Source: Variibacter gotjawalensis (GTDB taxonomy: Bacteria; Pseudomonadota; Alphaproteobacteria; Rhizobiales; Xanthobacteraceae). Taken from it: 64,000 bases of DNA. The notes beneath the pieces were generated by a model that saw nothing but the letters and a program-made list of their open reading frames with translations, had not been told where the DNA came from and ran no database searches. The stretch is from positions 2,309,501 to 2,373,500 of the forward strand of contig NZ_AP014946.1 in assembly GCF_002355335.1 (NCBI RefSeq), read 5' to 3'. A program made the translations under genes and the position numbers. Positions 26,010 to 35,466 of the stretch are shown here, piece after piece (within the stretch, counting starts at the first letter, position 1; each line of letters starts with the position of its first letter).

Positions 26010-28547
26010 ATGGCGATCCAGAATGTAAGTGAAGGCTTCCCCCGCGACAACGCGGGCGGGCCGGGCGGGTCCGTGACGATGGTCTTGGCCGTGGCTGCGC
26101 TGTTGGTTGCGGCAGCGATCGGCCTCCTATTCGTCGGGCGGGAGAATTCCGAGACCTACATCCTCATGATGCTGGCGGCGCTTGCCGTCATCGGCGTCGT
26201 GTCGATGTTCGCGGTTGCAGCCGGCATTCTGCGCGCCGGCGCGAGTGTTAAAGGTCATCTGCGCAACGCCGTCAGCGATGGCGCCATCGACGGCATTCTG
26301 GTCACCGACGCGAAGGGCCGCGTCCAGTACGCGAACAAATCCTATCTCGCGCTCACAGGAGCACGCGGCGAGGACGACGTGCGTCCGGTCGAGCGAGCTT
26401 TCGTCGGCGAGCCGGATCTCTCCGAAGCACTCTATCGTCTGATGAAGGCGGCCCGCGAAGGGCGCCCGCTGCAGGAAGAGGTGCGTTTGCCGGGTGCCGG
26501 TGGTGCGCGCTGGTTGCGCCTCCGCGTGCGTCCGCTCGGCGAGAGCGGACCGGAAGCGCAATCCACCGTGTGGACCGTCGCCGATATCACGCGCGATCGC
26601 GAGCGTCAGGAGAACGTGTTTCAGGAACTACAACACGCGATCGATTATCTCGATCACGCGCCGGCCGGTTTCTTCTCGGTCGATGCGCAAGGCCGCGTGA
26701 CGTATCTCAACGCGACGCTTGCATCGTGGCTCGATCACGACCTCGCACAGATCGGTTCGTCCGGTCTGGCACTTGCCGAAGTGGTCGCCGGCGACGGCGC
26801 CGCGCTCATCACGACATTCTCGGCCGCGCCCGGCGAAGTGCGCACCGACGTGTTCGATCTCGATTTGCGCACGCGCGGCGGCCGCACGCTGCCGGTGCGC
26901 CTCTATCACAAGGTCGCATTCGGCGCGGATGGCCGCGCGGGTGACTCGCGCACGCTCGTGCTCAACCGCGCCCGCGACGACGGCGATCCGCAACGCGCCG
27001 CCGAAGTGCGCTTCATGCGCTTCTTCCACAATGCGCCGATGGCGATCGCGACCGTCGACCGCGGCGGACGCATCGTGCGCTCCAACGCGCCGTTCGCGCG
27101 CCTCAACCAGGGTGTGCTCAAAGCCGAGACGCTGCCGGCCGAGGGCCGTTCGATCCTGCCGGTGATCGCGGAGCGCGATCGGGCCGCGCTCGAAGCTGCG
27201 ATCGGCAAAGCGGCCGATGGCATGGGCGATATCGCGGCATTCGACGTTGCGCTGTCGGGCGAGGGCAATCGTTCGGCGCTCGTTTTCGTCGCGCCGGTCG
27301 AAGGCGACGAACGCGATGGTGAAGCCGCGATCGTCTACACAACCGAGACGACGGCGCAGCGCGCGCTCGAAACGCAATTCGCGCAATCGCAGAAGATGCA
27401 GGCGGTCGGCCAACTCGCCGGCGGCATCGCGCACGATTTCAACAACGTGCTCTCCGCCATCATGATGGCGACGGACTTCCTGCTCAACGCGCACAAGCCG
27501 ACCGATCCGTCTTTCCAAGACATCATGCAGATCAAGCAGAATGCGAACCGCGCCGCTGCGCTGGTGCGTCAGCTGCTCGCCTTCTCGCGTCGTCAGACGC
27601 TGCGTCCCCAGGTGATCGATCTCGGCGAAGTCGTCTCCGATTTGACGATGCTGCTGCGCCGTCTGATCGGCGAGAAGGTCTCGCTCGATGTCACGCACGG
27701 TCGCGATGTCTGGCCGATCCGCGCCGACATCTCGCAGTTCGAACAAGTCATCGTCAATCTCGCGGTCAACGCGCGCGACGCGATGCCGGACGGCGGCAAA
27801 CTTCACGTCCGAACGCAAAACATCTCAGCCGAGGAGTGCGCGAAACTTTCGTACAAGCCGCTGCCGGCCGCCGACTACGTGCTGATCGAAGTCGCCGACT
27901 CCGGCACCGGCATGCCGGCCGACATCCTCGACAAGATCTTCGAGCCTTTCTTCTCCACCAAGGAGGTCGGCAAGGGCACGGGCCTCGGTCTGTCGACTGT
28001 CTACGGCATAATCAAGCAGACCGATGGCTTCATCTTCGTCGACTCGGTTGAGGGCAAAGGCACGACGTTCCGTATCTTCCTGCCGCGCTTCACCGGCAGT
28101 GTTGAAGAAGTCGCCGAAGCCGCGGTGCCTGTACCGAGCCGCGCAGCGGAGAAGCAGATCGATCTCACCGGCAGCGGCACGATCCTGCTGGTGGAAGACG
28201 AGGAAGGCTTGCGTGGCCTCAACGCGCGCGGTCTCGCCTCCCGCGGCTATACGGTGCTCGAAGCCGGCAACGGCGTCGAAGCGATCCAGGTGCTTGAAGA
28301 ACGCGGCGGCGAAGTCGACATCGTCGTCTCCGACGTCGTCATGCCGGAGATGGACGGCCCGACGCTGCTCAAGGAAATGCGCCAGCGCAATCCGAACCTG
28401 AAGATGATCTTCGTCTCCGGTTACGCAGAAGACGCTTTCGAGAAGAACCTGCCGGAAGGCGGTCAGTTCGCCTTCCTGCCGAAACCGTTCACACTCAAGC
28501 AGCTTGTCGGCATCGTGAAGGAAACGCTCGACGAGAAGCCCAACTAA
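26010..28547 (+). CDS. cckA: CckA-type hybrid histidine kinase
   Basis: An 845-residue membrane hybrid kinase. Two transmembrane helices lie near residues 22-42 and 51-73. PAS-type sensor domains follow (about 85-450), including [20 protein letters not shown] near 211. The HisKA H-box [14 protein letters not shown] holds the phospho-accepting His at residue 475. HATPase signatures are [10 protein letters not shown] near 583, DSGTGMP near 630 and GTGLGLS near 657. The C-terminal receiver has phospho-accepting Asp 775 in [12 protein letters not shown]. This is the CckA architecture that, through ChpT, controls CtrA. Two CtrA-like boxes nearby (25815, 20933) suggest feedback. Start ATG 26010. 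Confidence 0.92.
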   Translation: MAIQNVSEGFPRDNAGGPGGSVTMVLAVAALLVAAAIGLLFVGRENSETYILMMLAALAVIGVVSMFAVAAGILRAGASVKGHLRNAVSDGAIDGILVTDAKGRVQYANKSYLALTGARGEDDVRPVERAFVGEPDLSEALYRLMKAAREGRPLQEEVRLPGAGGARWLRLRVRPLGESGPEAQSTVWTVADITRDRERQENVFQELQHAIDYLDHAPAGFFSVDAQGRVTYLNATLASWLDHDLAQIGSSGLALAEVVAGDGAALITTFSAAPGEVRTDVFDLDLRTRGGRTLPVRLYHKVAFGADGRAGDSRTLVLNRARDDGDPQRAAEVRFMRFFHNAPMAIATVDRGGRIVRSNAPFARLNQGVLKAETLPAEGRSILPVIAERDRAALEAAIGKAADGMGDIAAFDVALSGEGNRSALVFVAPVEGDERDGEAAIVYTTETTAQRALETQFAQSQKMQAVGQLAGGIAHDFNNVLSAIMMATDFLLNAHKPTDPSFQDIMQIKQNANRAAALVRQLLAFSRRQTLRPQVIDLGEVVSDLTMLLRRLIGEKVSLDVTHGRDVWPIRADISQFEQVIVNLAVNARDAMPDGGKLHVRTQNISAEECAKLSYKPLPAADYVLIEVADSGTGMPADILDKIFEPFFSTKEVGKGTGLGLSTVYGIIKQTDGFIFVDSVEGKGTTFRIFLPRFTGSVEEVAEAAVPVPSRAAEKQIDLTGSGTILLVEDEEGLRGLNARGLASRGYTVLEAGNGVEAIQVLEERGGEVDIVVSDVVMPEMDGPTLLKEMRQRNPNLKMIFVSGYAEDAFEKNLPEGGQFAFLPKPFTLKQLVGIVKETLDEKPN

Positions 28548-28660
28548 GGCTTGTCGAGGCCGCTACATCTGTGGCGGCCGATCACGCGCTTGTGCCTCGT
28601 CAGCCGATCCGGATGCGCGCAGACTTCGCGCGCGTTCGAAAGGCTTAGCCGGAGGCCAGG

Positions 28661-28873
28661 ATGCACAGCTTCGATCCTGAACTGATCACGACGATGCGCC
28701 AGGCGCTCGAGGACTTCATGGCCGATGTTCCGGCCGAAGCCGCGACGCCTGCGATCAAAGCCGCCATCGCGGAATGCATCTGTAAAGCCGCGCTGCAAGG
28801 CGTCAGCACCTACGACGGTTTCGTCACCGCCGCGGGCAGCCAACTGCAAACACTGATGTCGTGGCTGCTCTGA
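28661..28873 (+). CDS. Small conserved-type hypothetical protein
   Basis: A 70-residue protein with start ATG 28661 and GGAGG before it. It is helical and acidic (FDPELITTMRQALEDFMADV) with a hydrophobic end and two Cys-like positions in AAIAECICKAA. No family recognised with certainty. It sits 5 bp from the stop of the convergent VOC gene. Confidence 0.6.
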   Translation: MHSFDPELITTMRQALEDFMADVPAEAATPAIKAAIAECICKAALQGVSTYDGFVTAAGSQLQTLMSWLL

Positions 28874-28877
28874 AGCC

Positions 28878-29360
28878 TCACGCCTTCAGCAGATCGTCGA
28901 GATCGAGACGCCGCGTGAACATCTCGAACGTGCCGTCGGGTTTCAGCGGCCAGAGATCCTGCGGCTTGTCCCAATAAAGTTCGACACCGTTCTCGTCCGG
29001 ATCGCGCAGATAAAGCGCCTCCGACACGCCGTGATCGCTTGCGCCGTCGAGCGGAATACCCGCCGCCATCACGCGGCGCAGCGCGTCCGCGAGAAGAGGG
29101 CGCGTCGGATAGAGGATCGCCGTATGGAAGAGCCCGGTCGAGCCACGCGGCGGTGGAGAGCCGCCTTCGCTCTCCCACGTGTTTAAACCGATGTGATGGT
29201 GATAGCCGCCCGCCGCGATGAAGGCCGCACCGCGCATACGTTGCTTCAACGAGAAACCGAGCACGCCGCAATAGAAGCCGAGCGCGCGATCGAGATCGGC
29301 GACTTTCAGATGAACGTGGCCGATGCGGACGCCGGCGTCGATGGTCGGGGAGGCGGTCAT
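28878..29360 (-). CDS. VOC-family protein (glyoxalase/extradiol dioxygenase type)
   Basis: A 160-residue protein of two beta-alpha-beta-beta-beta modules. The N-terminal module starts IGHVHLKVADLDRALGFY (metal His in GHVHL), and the C-terminal one has ASDHGVSEALYLRDPDENGV followed by ELYWD (second His and Glu ligands). The set resembles catechol-2,3-dioxygenase or bleomycin-resistance-type proteins. ATG 29360 follows GGAG; a start 16 codons upstream lacks a site. Substrate unknown. Confidence 0.85.
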   Translation of the reverse strand: MTASPTIDAGVRIGHVHLKVADLDRALGFYCGVLGFSLKQRMRGAAFIAAGGYHHHIGLNTWESEGGSPPPRGSTGLFHTAILYPTRPLLADALRRVMAAGIPLDGASDHGVSEALYLRDPDENGVELYWDKPQDLWPLKPDGTFEMFTRRLDLDDLLKA

Positions 29361-29480
29361 AGAAACTCCTGCGTTTCCCATAGATGGATGGCCCTCAACT
29401 GTACGCAAGGTGCCATGGAACCAACGCGGCCTCGTGTTCGTTATCCCGCCGACGAATTAAGAACACTGAGGAGAACCAAA

Positions 29481-29564
29481 ATGGGTAAGGGTCTTTTGCT
29501 TTGGCTCATCGGCATTCCGCTGCCGGTCATTCTGCTGATCTGGCTGTTCGGCGGCCTGCACTAA
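29481..29564 (+). CDS. 27-residue single-helix membrane micropeptide
   Basis: Start ATG 29481 with GAGGAGA about 8 bases upstream; stop TAA 29562-29564. The peptide is MGKGLLLWLIGIPLPVILLI then WLFGGLH: a short basic N-terminus and one hydrophobic helix containing PLPV. A strong ribosome site, a clean stop and a following terminator argue that it is a real gene. Similar tiny hydrophobic peptides are common in Rhizobiales, function unknown. Confidence 0.65.
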   Translation: MGKGLLLWLIGIPLPVILLIWLFGGLH

Positions 29565-29612
29565 TCGGCAAATCACGTCTGCGGCGCAGCGACATAGGTC
29601 GACGCGCGCAAC

Positions 29613-29646
29613 AAAAAACCCCGGAGTTTGGCTCCGGGGTTTTTCT
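29613..29646. terminator. Bidirectional intrinsic terminator
   Basis: AAAAACCCCGGAG-TTTG-GCTCCGGGGTTTTTC forms an 8-9-bp stem with an A-run before and a T-run after, so it can terminate both strands. It separates the micropeptide gene from the convergent Tim44-domain gene. Confidence 0.85.
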
Positions 29647-29667
29647 TATCTGTATGAGTCGGGATGA

Positions 29668-30756
29668 CTAAGCGGCTTGCTCGTCTTCGAGCTGCTGGAT
29701 CGCGGCAACCTTCCAATTCATCGTGCCCTTCGGGCGCGTGAAGGTCCAAACCTCGACGGCCTCGACTGGCTTGGTCGCATCGCCGTCGACGACGCGCTTC
29801 GTGTTGCGATCGACGAGCGCATCGACGATCTCGTAACGCATCGCGACCGTCGCGTAATCGACCGGGCCTTCGTTCCAGGCTTCGGCAAGATCGCCCTGCA
29901 GCAGCTTCACGCCCGACAGCTGAGCCGCGACACCGCGCGAAACGTTGTCGTCGATCTCTTGCGTGAGATAGCCGACCATCTCGTCAGTCACGATGTTGCG
30001 GAGCGCATTCCGGTCTTCGCGGCTGTAAGCGCTCTGCATGTCGGTGAGAAGGCGCTCGAACGTCTCGTAGTCGTCGCCCTTGATGCCGATCTCATCGGTC
30101 GGCTCGCCAGGCTGTTGCTGCGGTGCGTAGCCGTTGCTGGCAGCGCCGTTGCCATAGGCTTGGTTCTGCATCGGCTGCGGTGCGCCCATCGGCTGTGCGT
30201 CCATGGACTGCGGAGCGCCCATCGGCTGAGCGCCCATTGCGAACTGCGAGCGTGCCTCCGAAGGACCACCGGCAGGTGCTCCCGCGAAAGCCGGCTGCGG
30301 CTGTTGACGGTTACGCCACCAGCGAATGGCAAAGAATGCGATGCCGCCGATCAGCGCGATCTGCAGCAAGAGGCCCAGGAACGAGGCCATGCCGGCCATG
30401 TTGCCGAACAGGCCTTGGCCGAACAGTGCGCCGATCAGGCCGGCGCCGAGCATGCCGGCGACGAGGCCGCCCATGAAGCCCGGGCGATTGAAGAAGCCGG
30501 TCTTCGCCGGTGCGGCGCCGACATTTGGTGCTGCGGCCGGACGCGCGGCCGCTGCCGGCTGCTGTGCTGCCGGCGGGGTCTGCGTGCGCTGGATCGGTGC
30601 GGCCGTCGTCGGCGCCGTATTCGTTGCCGGCGGTGCGGATTGCGTGCGCGTGCCGCGGCTACCGGCGCTGAGCTTCGGCCGGGCGTCCGCATCGACCGTC
30701 ACCATCGCGAAGGCGGCGATGAGGCCGGCGGCTGCGATGAGCGAGCGAAACATCAT
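29668..30756 (-). CDS. Tim44-like domain protein with membrane segments
   Basis: A 362-residue protein. Residues 1-25 are a signal peptide ending at DADA. A Pro/Ala/Gln-rich linker follows to about 85, then one or two hydrophobic stretches (about 92-145), a Gln/Pro-rich region to about 215, and a C-terminal Tim44-like domain (ETFERLLTDMQSAYSREDRN, near 232). In bacteria such proteins (e.g. TimA) are inner-membrane-attached and may bind precursor or chaperone-like clients. The basic N-terminus and AP-rich linker fit an exported or membrane-bound protein. RBS GAGGAGA precedes ATG 30756. Confidence 0.8.
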   Translation of the reverse strand: MMFRSLIAAAGLIAAFAMVTVDADARPKLSAGSRGTRTQSAPPATNTAPTTAAPIQRTQTPPAAQQPAAAARPAAAPNVGAAPAKTGFFNRPGFMGGLVAGMLGAGLIGALFGQGLFGNMAGMASFLGLLLQIALIGGIAFFAIRWWRNRQQPQPAFAGAPAGGPSEARSQFAMGAQPMGAPQSMDAQPMGAPQPMQNQAYGNGAASNGYAPQQQPGEPTDEIGIKGDDYETFERLLTDMQSAYSREDRNALRNIVTDEMVGYLTQEIDDNVSRGVAAQLSGVKLLQGDLAEAWNEGPVDYATVAMRYEIVDALVDRNTKRVVDGDATKPVEAVEVWTFTRPKGTMNWKVAAIQQLEDEQAA

Positions 30757-30920
30757 TGGGTCGTCTCCTCAGAAGGTGAAGCCGTTCGGCTCCGAGTCGC
30801 GGCGTTTAATTGGGGGCGAATGATGGTTTTTTCAGCACTCAAACGCCATCACCCCGGGCGCGGCAGAACCGCGCACCCGAGGTGACCATATTCCACAACT
30901 AAAGGTTTTGCGACGGGCGT

Positions 30921-31268
30921 TTAGCTGAAGCCGCCGCCTGCCGGTTGATCGCAGGGCCTGAATCGACCGCCGCCGTCGTCCGTGAAGCACTGATAGGGGC
31001 TGGACCAGTACGGCCGGGTCGGTTCGATCTGGTTAGGGTACTGAAAACGCGGCGCTGGGCGATTTCCGTCGAAGGCCGTCGGCGAACGATCGCGTGCGCT
31101 TGCCGCGCGATAGCAATCCGCCCCGCCGCGGGTGCATTGCTTGTAGCTCGTGAAGCCACAGCGAGACCCGCTGGCGCCATCGCGGCACCACTGGGCAGCT
31201 TCGGATGTAGGGATGGAGAAGAAGAGAGCCGTTGCCGCCAAAGCGGCCGATAAGGCGATTTTTGTCAT
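30921..31268 (-). CDS. DUF3551-like small exported Cys-rich protein
   Basis: A 115-residue protein. The start is ATG 31268 with GGAG 7 bases upstream; an upstream TTG is not needed. Residues 1-24 are a signal peptide. The mature part begins AAQWCRDGASGSRCGFTSYK and continues QCTRGGADC, the 'WC...CGF-x-Y-x-QC...C' pattern of DUF3551, which is common in Bradyrhizobium relatives. A Pro/Asn-rich tail and CFTDDGGGRFRPC follow. Function unknown; the six or more Cys suggest disulfides in the periplasm. Confidence 0.75.
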   Translation of the reverse strand: MTKIALSAALAATALFFSIPTSEAAQWCRDGASGSRCGFTSYKQCTRGGADCYRAASARDRSPTAFDGNRPAPRFQYPNQIEPTRPYWSSPYQCFTDDGGGRFRPCDQPAGGGFS

Positions 31269-31437
31269 TTCCAATCTCCGGAGACCTTGAAGCTACAACG
31301 GACTTGAAGGCTCGAGCGTTCCCATTCTGGCATACCGGCTCTTCGAAGAGCAGCCATGGATACCATCACGTTGTGGTGTAGCCTTCGAATGCTGCCGCGA
31401 GGCAAGCCAAACAAAAACGGAATAGGGAGTGCCGCCG

Positions 31438-32556
31438 ATGAGGATGCTGACGGGGCTTTTCGCCTTCGCGCTGGGTTGCGGTGTTGCTGCAGCGCAGAAT
31501 TTTCCGCCGCCGATTGGCGTTCCGAGCGACGCGCCGGGGGCTCCGAAATTCCAGGCCGATCCGTATTGGCCGCAGCCTCTTCCGGGCAATTGGGTGCTTG
31601 GGCAGGTCGCCGGCATCGCGACAGCGCCGAACGGCAACATTTGGATTCTGCACCGCCCCTTGAGCCTCGTCGACGACGAGAAGGGCGCGCAGAAAGATCC
31701 GCCGGAGACGAAGTGCTGTACGGCCGCGCCGCCGGTGATCGAGTTCAGCCCCGAAGGCAAGGTGCTGCGCGGCTGGGCCTTCACGGCCGGCCAAGGCTAC
31801 GAATGGCCAAAGAACGAGCACGGCATCCATATCGACACCGAGGGCAACGTTTATCTCGGTGGCAACAACGACGGCGATCAGATCTACAAATTCACGCCGG
31901 ATGGAAAGTTCATCGCGCAATACGGCAAGGAAGACGGCAGCAAAGGTTCGAACTCGACGACGCGTCTGTGGAAGCCCGCGCACATGACGACAGACGACGC
32001 CGCCGGCGAGGTCTACGTCGCGGACGGGTACGGCAATCAGCGCGTCATCGTCTTTGACGTGAAGACCGGCGCCTACAAGCGTCACTGGGGCGCGTACGGC
32101 GAGAAGCCGACCGACGAAAAGCTATCTGCGTACAAGCCTGACGCCGCACTCTCGAAGCAGTTCTCCAACCCGGTGCACTGCGTGCGCTTGTCGAATGACG
32201 GTTTCGTCTACGTTTGCGATCGCGCCAACGATCGCATTCAAGTCTTCACCAAAGACGGAAAGTTCGTGAAAGAGTTCCGCGTTGAGCCGTCGACGCTGCA
32301 GAACGGCTCCGTCTGGGATCTCGTTCTTTCGGAAGATGCGGCGCAAAAATATCTCTTTGTCGCCGACGGCGCGAACGGACAGATCACGACGATCCAACGC
32401 GACGACGGCAAGCAAGTCGCGCAGTGGGGCCGCCACGGCCGCCAGCCCGGCCAGTTCAAGTGGATCCACAACATCGCGATCGATGCGAAGGGAAATCTCT
32501 ACACGGCGGAGGTCGGCTTCGGCCGCCGCGTGCAGAAGTTTGTCCGGAAAGAATGA
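31438..32556 (+). CDS. NHL-repeat/beta-propeller secreted protein
   Basis: A 372-residue protein; the start ATG 31438 follows GGGAG. A signal peptide covers residues 1-19 (GVAAAQ). The mature part has repeated blades ending with YLGGNNDGDQIYKFTPDGKF, VYVADGYGNQRVIVFD, VYVCDRANDRIQVFTKDGKF and LYTAEVGFGRRVQKF, about five or six NHL-type blades. Such propellers are often called peptidyl-alpha-hydroxyglycine alpha-amidating lyase-like, but no catalytic assignment can be made. A Cys pair near 84 (CCTA) may be important. Confidence 0.8.
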   Translation: MRMLTGLFAFALGCGVAAAQNFPPPIGVPSDAPGAPKFQADPYWPQPLPGNWVLGQVAGIATAPNGNIWILHRPLSLVDDEKGAQKDPPETKCCTAAPPVIEFSPEGKVLRGWAFTAGQGYEWPKNEHGIHIDTEGNVYLGGNNDGDQIYKFTPDGKFIAQYGKEDGSKGSNSTTRLWKPAHMTTDDAAGEVYVADGYGNQRVIVFDVKTGAYKRHWGAYGEKPTDEKLSAYKPDAALSKQFSNPVHCVRLSNDGFVYVCDRANDRIQVFTKDGKFVKEFRVEPSTLQNGSVWDLVLSEDAAQKYLFVADGANGQITTIQRDDGKQVAQWGRHGRQPGQFKWIHNIAIDAKGNLYTAEVGFGRRVQKFVRKE

Positions 32557-32646
32557 GGCAGTCGGGCTTGGGCAGTCGGCAGGAGTTGATGATCGTCAGG
32601 GTTGCAGGTACTTACGACTCGCTACTGCCGACTGCCTGGAGCTTCC

Positions 32647-32958
32647 ATGTCCTTCAAATGCGACACGCCTGCGGTGCCCACCGTGGAAATCGACGACGAT
32701 GCGGCGCGCATCACGCGCTGGGATTTCGAACCCGGCGCGGCGACCGGATGGCACACGCATGGCTGGCCGTATTTCGTCATCATGCTGGTCGACGGCGTGT
32801 TGAAAATTCATGACGGCAAGACCGTGACGGACGTACCGTTGAAAGCCGGGCAGGCGTATCGCCGTCCGTCCGGCGTCGAGCATGACGTGATGAACGGCTC
32901 ACCGCATCCGATCGCGTTTGTCGAGATCGAAGTGAAGAAGCCCGAGATGCTGAAGTAA
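32647..32958 (+). CDS. Cupin-fold protein
   Basis: A 103-residue single-domain cupin. Metal ligands are visible in ATGWHTHGWPYFVIML (His-x-His) near residue 34-39 and in the second box RRPSGVEHDVMN (Glu/His) near 77-81. Start ATG 32647 after GGAG; an upstream start in frame has no site. The ligand is unknown; small cupins bind metals or small acids. Confidence 0.8.
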   Translation: MSFKCDTPAVPTVEIDDDAARITRWDFEPGAATGWHTHGWPYFVIMLVDGVLKIHDGKTVTDVPLKAGQAYRRPSGVEHDVMNGSPHPIAFVEIEVKKPEMLK

Positions 32959-32986
32959 CAGCGCTTTCTCGACGTCTATACTCTCC

Positions 32987-33019
32987 GTCGTGGCCCGCTT
33001 CATGCGGGCCATCCACGTC
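32987..33019. repeat. REP-like single unit, family A
   Basis: GTCGTGGCCCGCTTCATGCG followed by GGCCATCCACGTC, a single copy of the unit found as doublets at 12611 and 54294. It ends one base before the LysR stop codon at 33020. Confidence 0.8.
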
Positions 33020-33949
33020 TTACTTCAGCTTATCTTTCCGCGCGATTTCCCCGCACGACTTCGCAAGCTCCCGCGCCAGAAATGCGATGAGCACTTCGAC
33101 GCGCGCAGGTCGCGGCCCGCCCGGCGGCATGACGAGGTGAAGTCCGGCCGGCACGACGGGCCAATCCTCGAGCAGCACTTCGAGCCTTCCGTCCGCAATC
33201 GCATCGCGCGCGAGAAAATCCGGCAAACCCGTGATCGCTTGCCCCGCGAGCGCGACGGCCGTCATCGCTTCACCGCTATTCGTCACGAGCGGGCCGTTGA
33301 CGCGCACCGTCGCCTCTTCTCCGCGCGCATTCTTGAATCGCCACGTCCGCGGATTGGCGATGTTGGTGTAGGCAACGCATTGATGCTCGGCGAGCTGCAG
33401 AGGGTGCGTCGGTCGCCCGTGTTTCTTCAGATACGCGGGAGACGCCACGAACAAGAGATTGACGTCGGCGATGCGCCGCGCGACCAGCGATGAATCCGGC
33501 AGCACCGAAATGCGCAGCGCGAGATCGAAGCCGTCGCCGATCAGATCGACCATGCTGTCGCTGAGCTGCAAATCGATCGAGACATCCGGATACTCTTCGA
33601 AGAACTTCGGCAGCAGCGGCGCGACGGCGCGGATGCCGAACGACAGCGGCGCCGCGACACGCACGAGACCGCGCGGGCTTGCCGACTCGGACTGCACGTC
33701 GCTTTCCGCCGCTTCGCCCTCGGCCAAAATCCGTTCGGCGCGTTCGGCGAGGCGCCGCCCCGCATCCGTGAGCGCCAGCCGCCGCGATGTGCGGTTGAAA
33801 AGCCGCGTACCGAGCTTCTCTTCGAGCCGGCTGACCGCCTTCGACACGGTGGCTTTGGATGCGCCGAGATCGCCGGCAGCACCCGCGAAGGAGCGCGCTT
33901 TGACGACGGTGGCGAAGATCGCGAGGGCCTCAAGATCCGGGAGCTTCAT
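33020..33949 (-). CDS. LysR-type transcriptional regulator
   Basis: A 309-residue LysR regulator. The N-terminal winged helix is clear: FAGAAGDLGASKATVSKAVS, then RLEEKLGTRLFNRTSRRLAL. The substrate-binding domain follows (about 90-300). It is divergent from the pirin gene, so it probably controls pirin and wrbA, the usual LysR arrangement. A family A repeat abuts its stop codon. Confidence 0.88.
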   Translation of the reverse strand: MKLPDLEALAIFATVVKARSFAGAAGDLGASKATVSKAVSRLEEKLGTRLFNRTSRRLALTDAGRRLAERAERILAEGEAAESDVQSESASPRGLVRVAAPLSFGIRAVAPLLPKFFEEYPDVSIDLQLSDSMVDLIGDGFDLALRISVLPDSSLVARRIADVNLLFVASPAYLKKHGRPTHPLQLAEHQCVAYTNIANPRTWRFKNARGEEATVRVNGPLVTNSGEAMTAVALAGQAITGLPDFLARDAIADGRLEVLLEDWPVVPAGLHLVMPPGGPRPARVEVLIAFLARELAKSCGEIARKDKLK

Positions 33950-33961
33950 GGGTCTAATTCG

Positions 33962-33976
33962 GAAACAATGAGTTTC
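33962..33976. promoter_or_regulatory. Inverted repeat in the LysR/pirin divergent region
   Basis: GAAAC-AATGA-GTTTC, a 5-bp inverted repeat with 5-base spacing, and a further GTTTC at 33981-33985. Position between divergent promoters makes it a candidate LysR operator; no proof. Confidence 0.3.
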
Positions 33977-34060
33977 GATAGTTTCTATTTCGGTACCACA
34001 GGCCTGGCCTTAAGTCTCCCCCAACGAGGGCGCCGTCATGGAGCCCGGGAGACTACCGAA

Positions 34061-34756
34061 ATGATCGAAAAACGACCTTTCGACCGCTTGTTCTCAGCCG
34101 ATCACGGTTGGCTGAAGGCCAAACATCACTTCTCGTTCGGTCAGCACTTCGACCCGAACCGCGTCCATCATGGCTCGCTCCGTGTATGGAATGACGACGA
34201 GATCGCCCCGAATTCGGGCTTCCCGCCGCATCCGCACGCGAACATGGAGATCATCACCTACGTTCGCGAAGGCGCGATCACCCACCAGGACAACCTGGGC
34301 AACAAGGGCCGCACCGAAGCGGGCGACGTACAGGTGATGAGCGCGGGCTCCGGCATCCGCCACGCCGAGTACAATCTCGAGCCGACGACGACGAAGATCT
34401 TCCAGATCTGGATCATCCCGACTCGTGATGGCGGCGAGCCGTCGTGGGGCGCAAAGCCTTTCCCGAAAGGCGACCGCTCCGGCCGCTTCATTACGCTTGC
34501 CAGCGGCATCGCCGGCGACAGCGACGCATTGCCGATCCGCGCCGACGCGCGCGTTGTCGGTGCGACGCTGAAGAAGGGCGAGACCGCCAGCTACGATCTC
34601 GGCGGCCGTTACGGCTACGTCGTTCCGTCGAGCGGCGAGATCGAGATCAACGGCATCAAGATCGGCACGCGTGATGGCGCGGCCATTGCCAACGAGAACG
34701 TCGTCAGCGTGACGGCGCTCGAAGACGCAGAACTCGTCCTCGTCGACGCAGCCTAA
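34061..34756 (+). CDS. Pirin-family protein
   Basis: A 231-residue pirin (bicupin). The start is ATG 34061, after GGGAGACTACCGAA. The metal-binding core is FPPHPHANMEIITYVREGAI near residue 50-60, followed by THQDNLGN and HAEYN near 105. Pirins include quercetin dioxygenase (YhhW) and nuclear co-regulators. It is followed 72 bp downstream by wrbA, and a hairpin terminator lies between them, so transcription may be partly separate. A divergent LysR regulator lies upstream. Confidence 0.87.
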   Translation: MIEKRPFDRLFSADHGWLKAKHHFSFGQHFDPNRVHHGSLRVWNDDEIAPNSGFPPHPHANMEIITYVREGAITHQDNLGNKGRTEAGDVQVMSAGSGIRHAEYNLEPTTTKIFQIWIIPTRDGGEPSWGAKPFPKGDRSGRFITLASGIAGDSDALPIRADARVVGATLKKGETASYDLGGRYGYVVPSSGEIEINGIKIGTRDGAAIANENVVSVTALEDAELVLVDAA

Positions 34757-34761
34757 CCCGA

Positions 34762-34800
34762 AGAGGCGCCGTGCCAATGCGCGGCGCCTCTTTCTTTTTC
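34762..34800 (+). terminator. Intrinsic terminator after pirin
   Basis: GAGGCGCCG and CGGCGCCTC form a 9-bp stem with a 10-base loop, followed by TTTCTTTTTC. Just upstream of wrbA. Confidence 0.7.
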
Positions 34801-34828
34801 TCACAGCACCACAAAAGGAAAGCCAGTC

Positions 34829-35428
34829 ATGGCCAAGGTTCTCGTTCTTTACTATTCGGCATACGGCCACATCGAGACGATGGCGGAAGCAATCGCCGAA
34901 GGCGCGCGCGAAGCCGGCGCGACTGTCGACATCAAGCGCGTGCCAGAACTCGTGCCGGAAGAGATCGCGAAGAAATCGTATTACAAGGTCGATCAGAAGG
35001 CGCCCGTCGCCACCATCGACGATCTCGCAAACTACGACGCGATCGTCGTCGGCACCGGAACGCGCTTCGGCCGCATGGCCTCGCAGATGGCGAACTTCCT
35101 CGACCAGGCGGGCGGTCTATGGGCGACCGGTAAGCTCAACGGAAAAGTCGGCGCAGCCTTCACGTCGACAGCGACGCAGCACGGCGGGCAGGAGACGACG
35201 CTGTTCTCCATCATCACGAACCTGATGCATTTCGGTCTGGTGATCGTCGGCATGAATTACGGCTTCGCGGGCCAGCAGAAGCTCGACGAAGTGACCGGCG
35301 GCGCACCTTACGGCGCAACGACGATCACGGGCGGCGACGGCTCGCGCCAACCCTCGGCCAACGAACTCGAAGGCGCGAAGTATCAGGGCCGCCAGGTCGC
35401 CGAGATCGCTAAGAAGCTGTTCGGCTAG
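34829..35428 (+). CDS. wrbA: NAD(P)H:quinone oxidoreductase WrbA
   Basis: A 199-residue flavodoxin-like quinone reductase. Motifs: [16 protein letters not shown] (FMN phosphate loop), [20 protein letters not shown] near 75, [20 protein letters not shown] near 100 and [15 protein letters not shown] near 155, all WrbA hallmarks. It reduces quinones with two electrons, protecting against oxidative stress. Ribosome site AAAGGAA lies 11 bases upstream. Its 3' end meets the convergent Bug gene. Confidence 0.93.
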   Translation: MAKVLVLYYSAYGHIETMAEAIAEGAREAGATVDIKRVPELVPEEIAKKSYYKVDQKAPVATIDDLANYDAIVVGTGTRFGRMASQMANFLDQAGGLWATGKLNGKVGAAFTSTATQHGGQETTLFSIITNLMHFGLVIVGMNYGFAGQQKLDEVTGGAPYGATTITGGDGSRQPSANELEGAKYQGRQVAEIAKKLFG

Positions 35429-35439
35429 CAACGAACAAC

Positions 35440-35466
35440 GCCTCTCTTCGCATGGCGGAGAGAGGC
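35440..35466. other. Hairpin between convergent wrbA and Bug genes
   Basis: GCCTCTCT and AGAGAGGC (35459-35466) form an 8-bp stem. There is no T-run, so it is a weak terminator candidate. Confidence 0.4.

Noticed and set aside
26628-27818. A 396-codon frame opposite cckA
   Set aside because: It is antisense to conserved PAS/HisKA sequence; composition-driven shadow.
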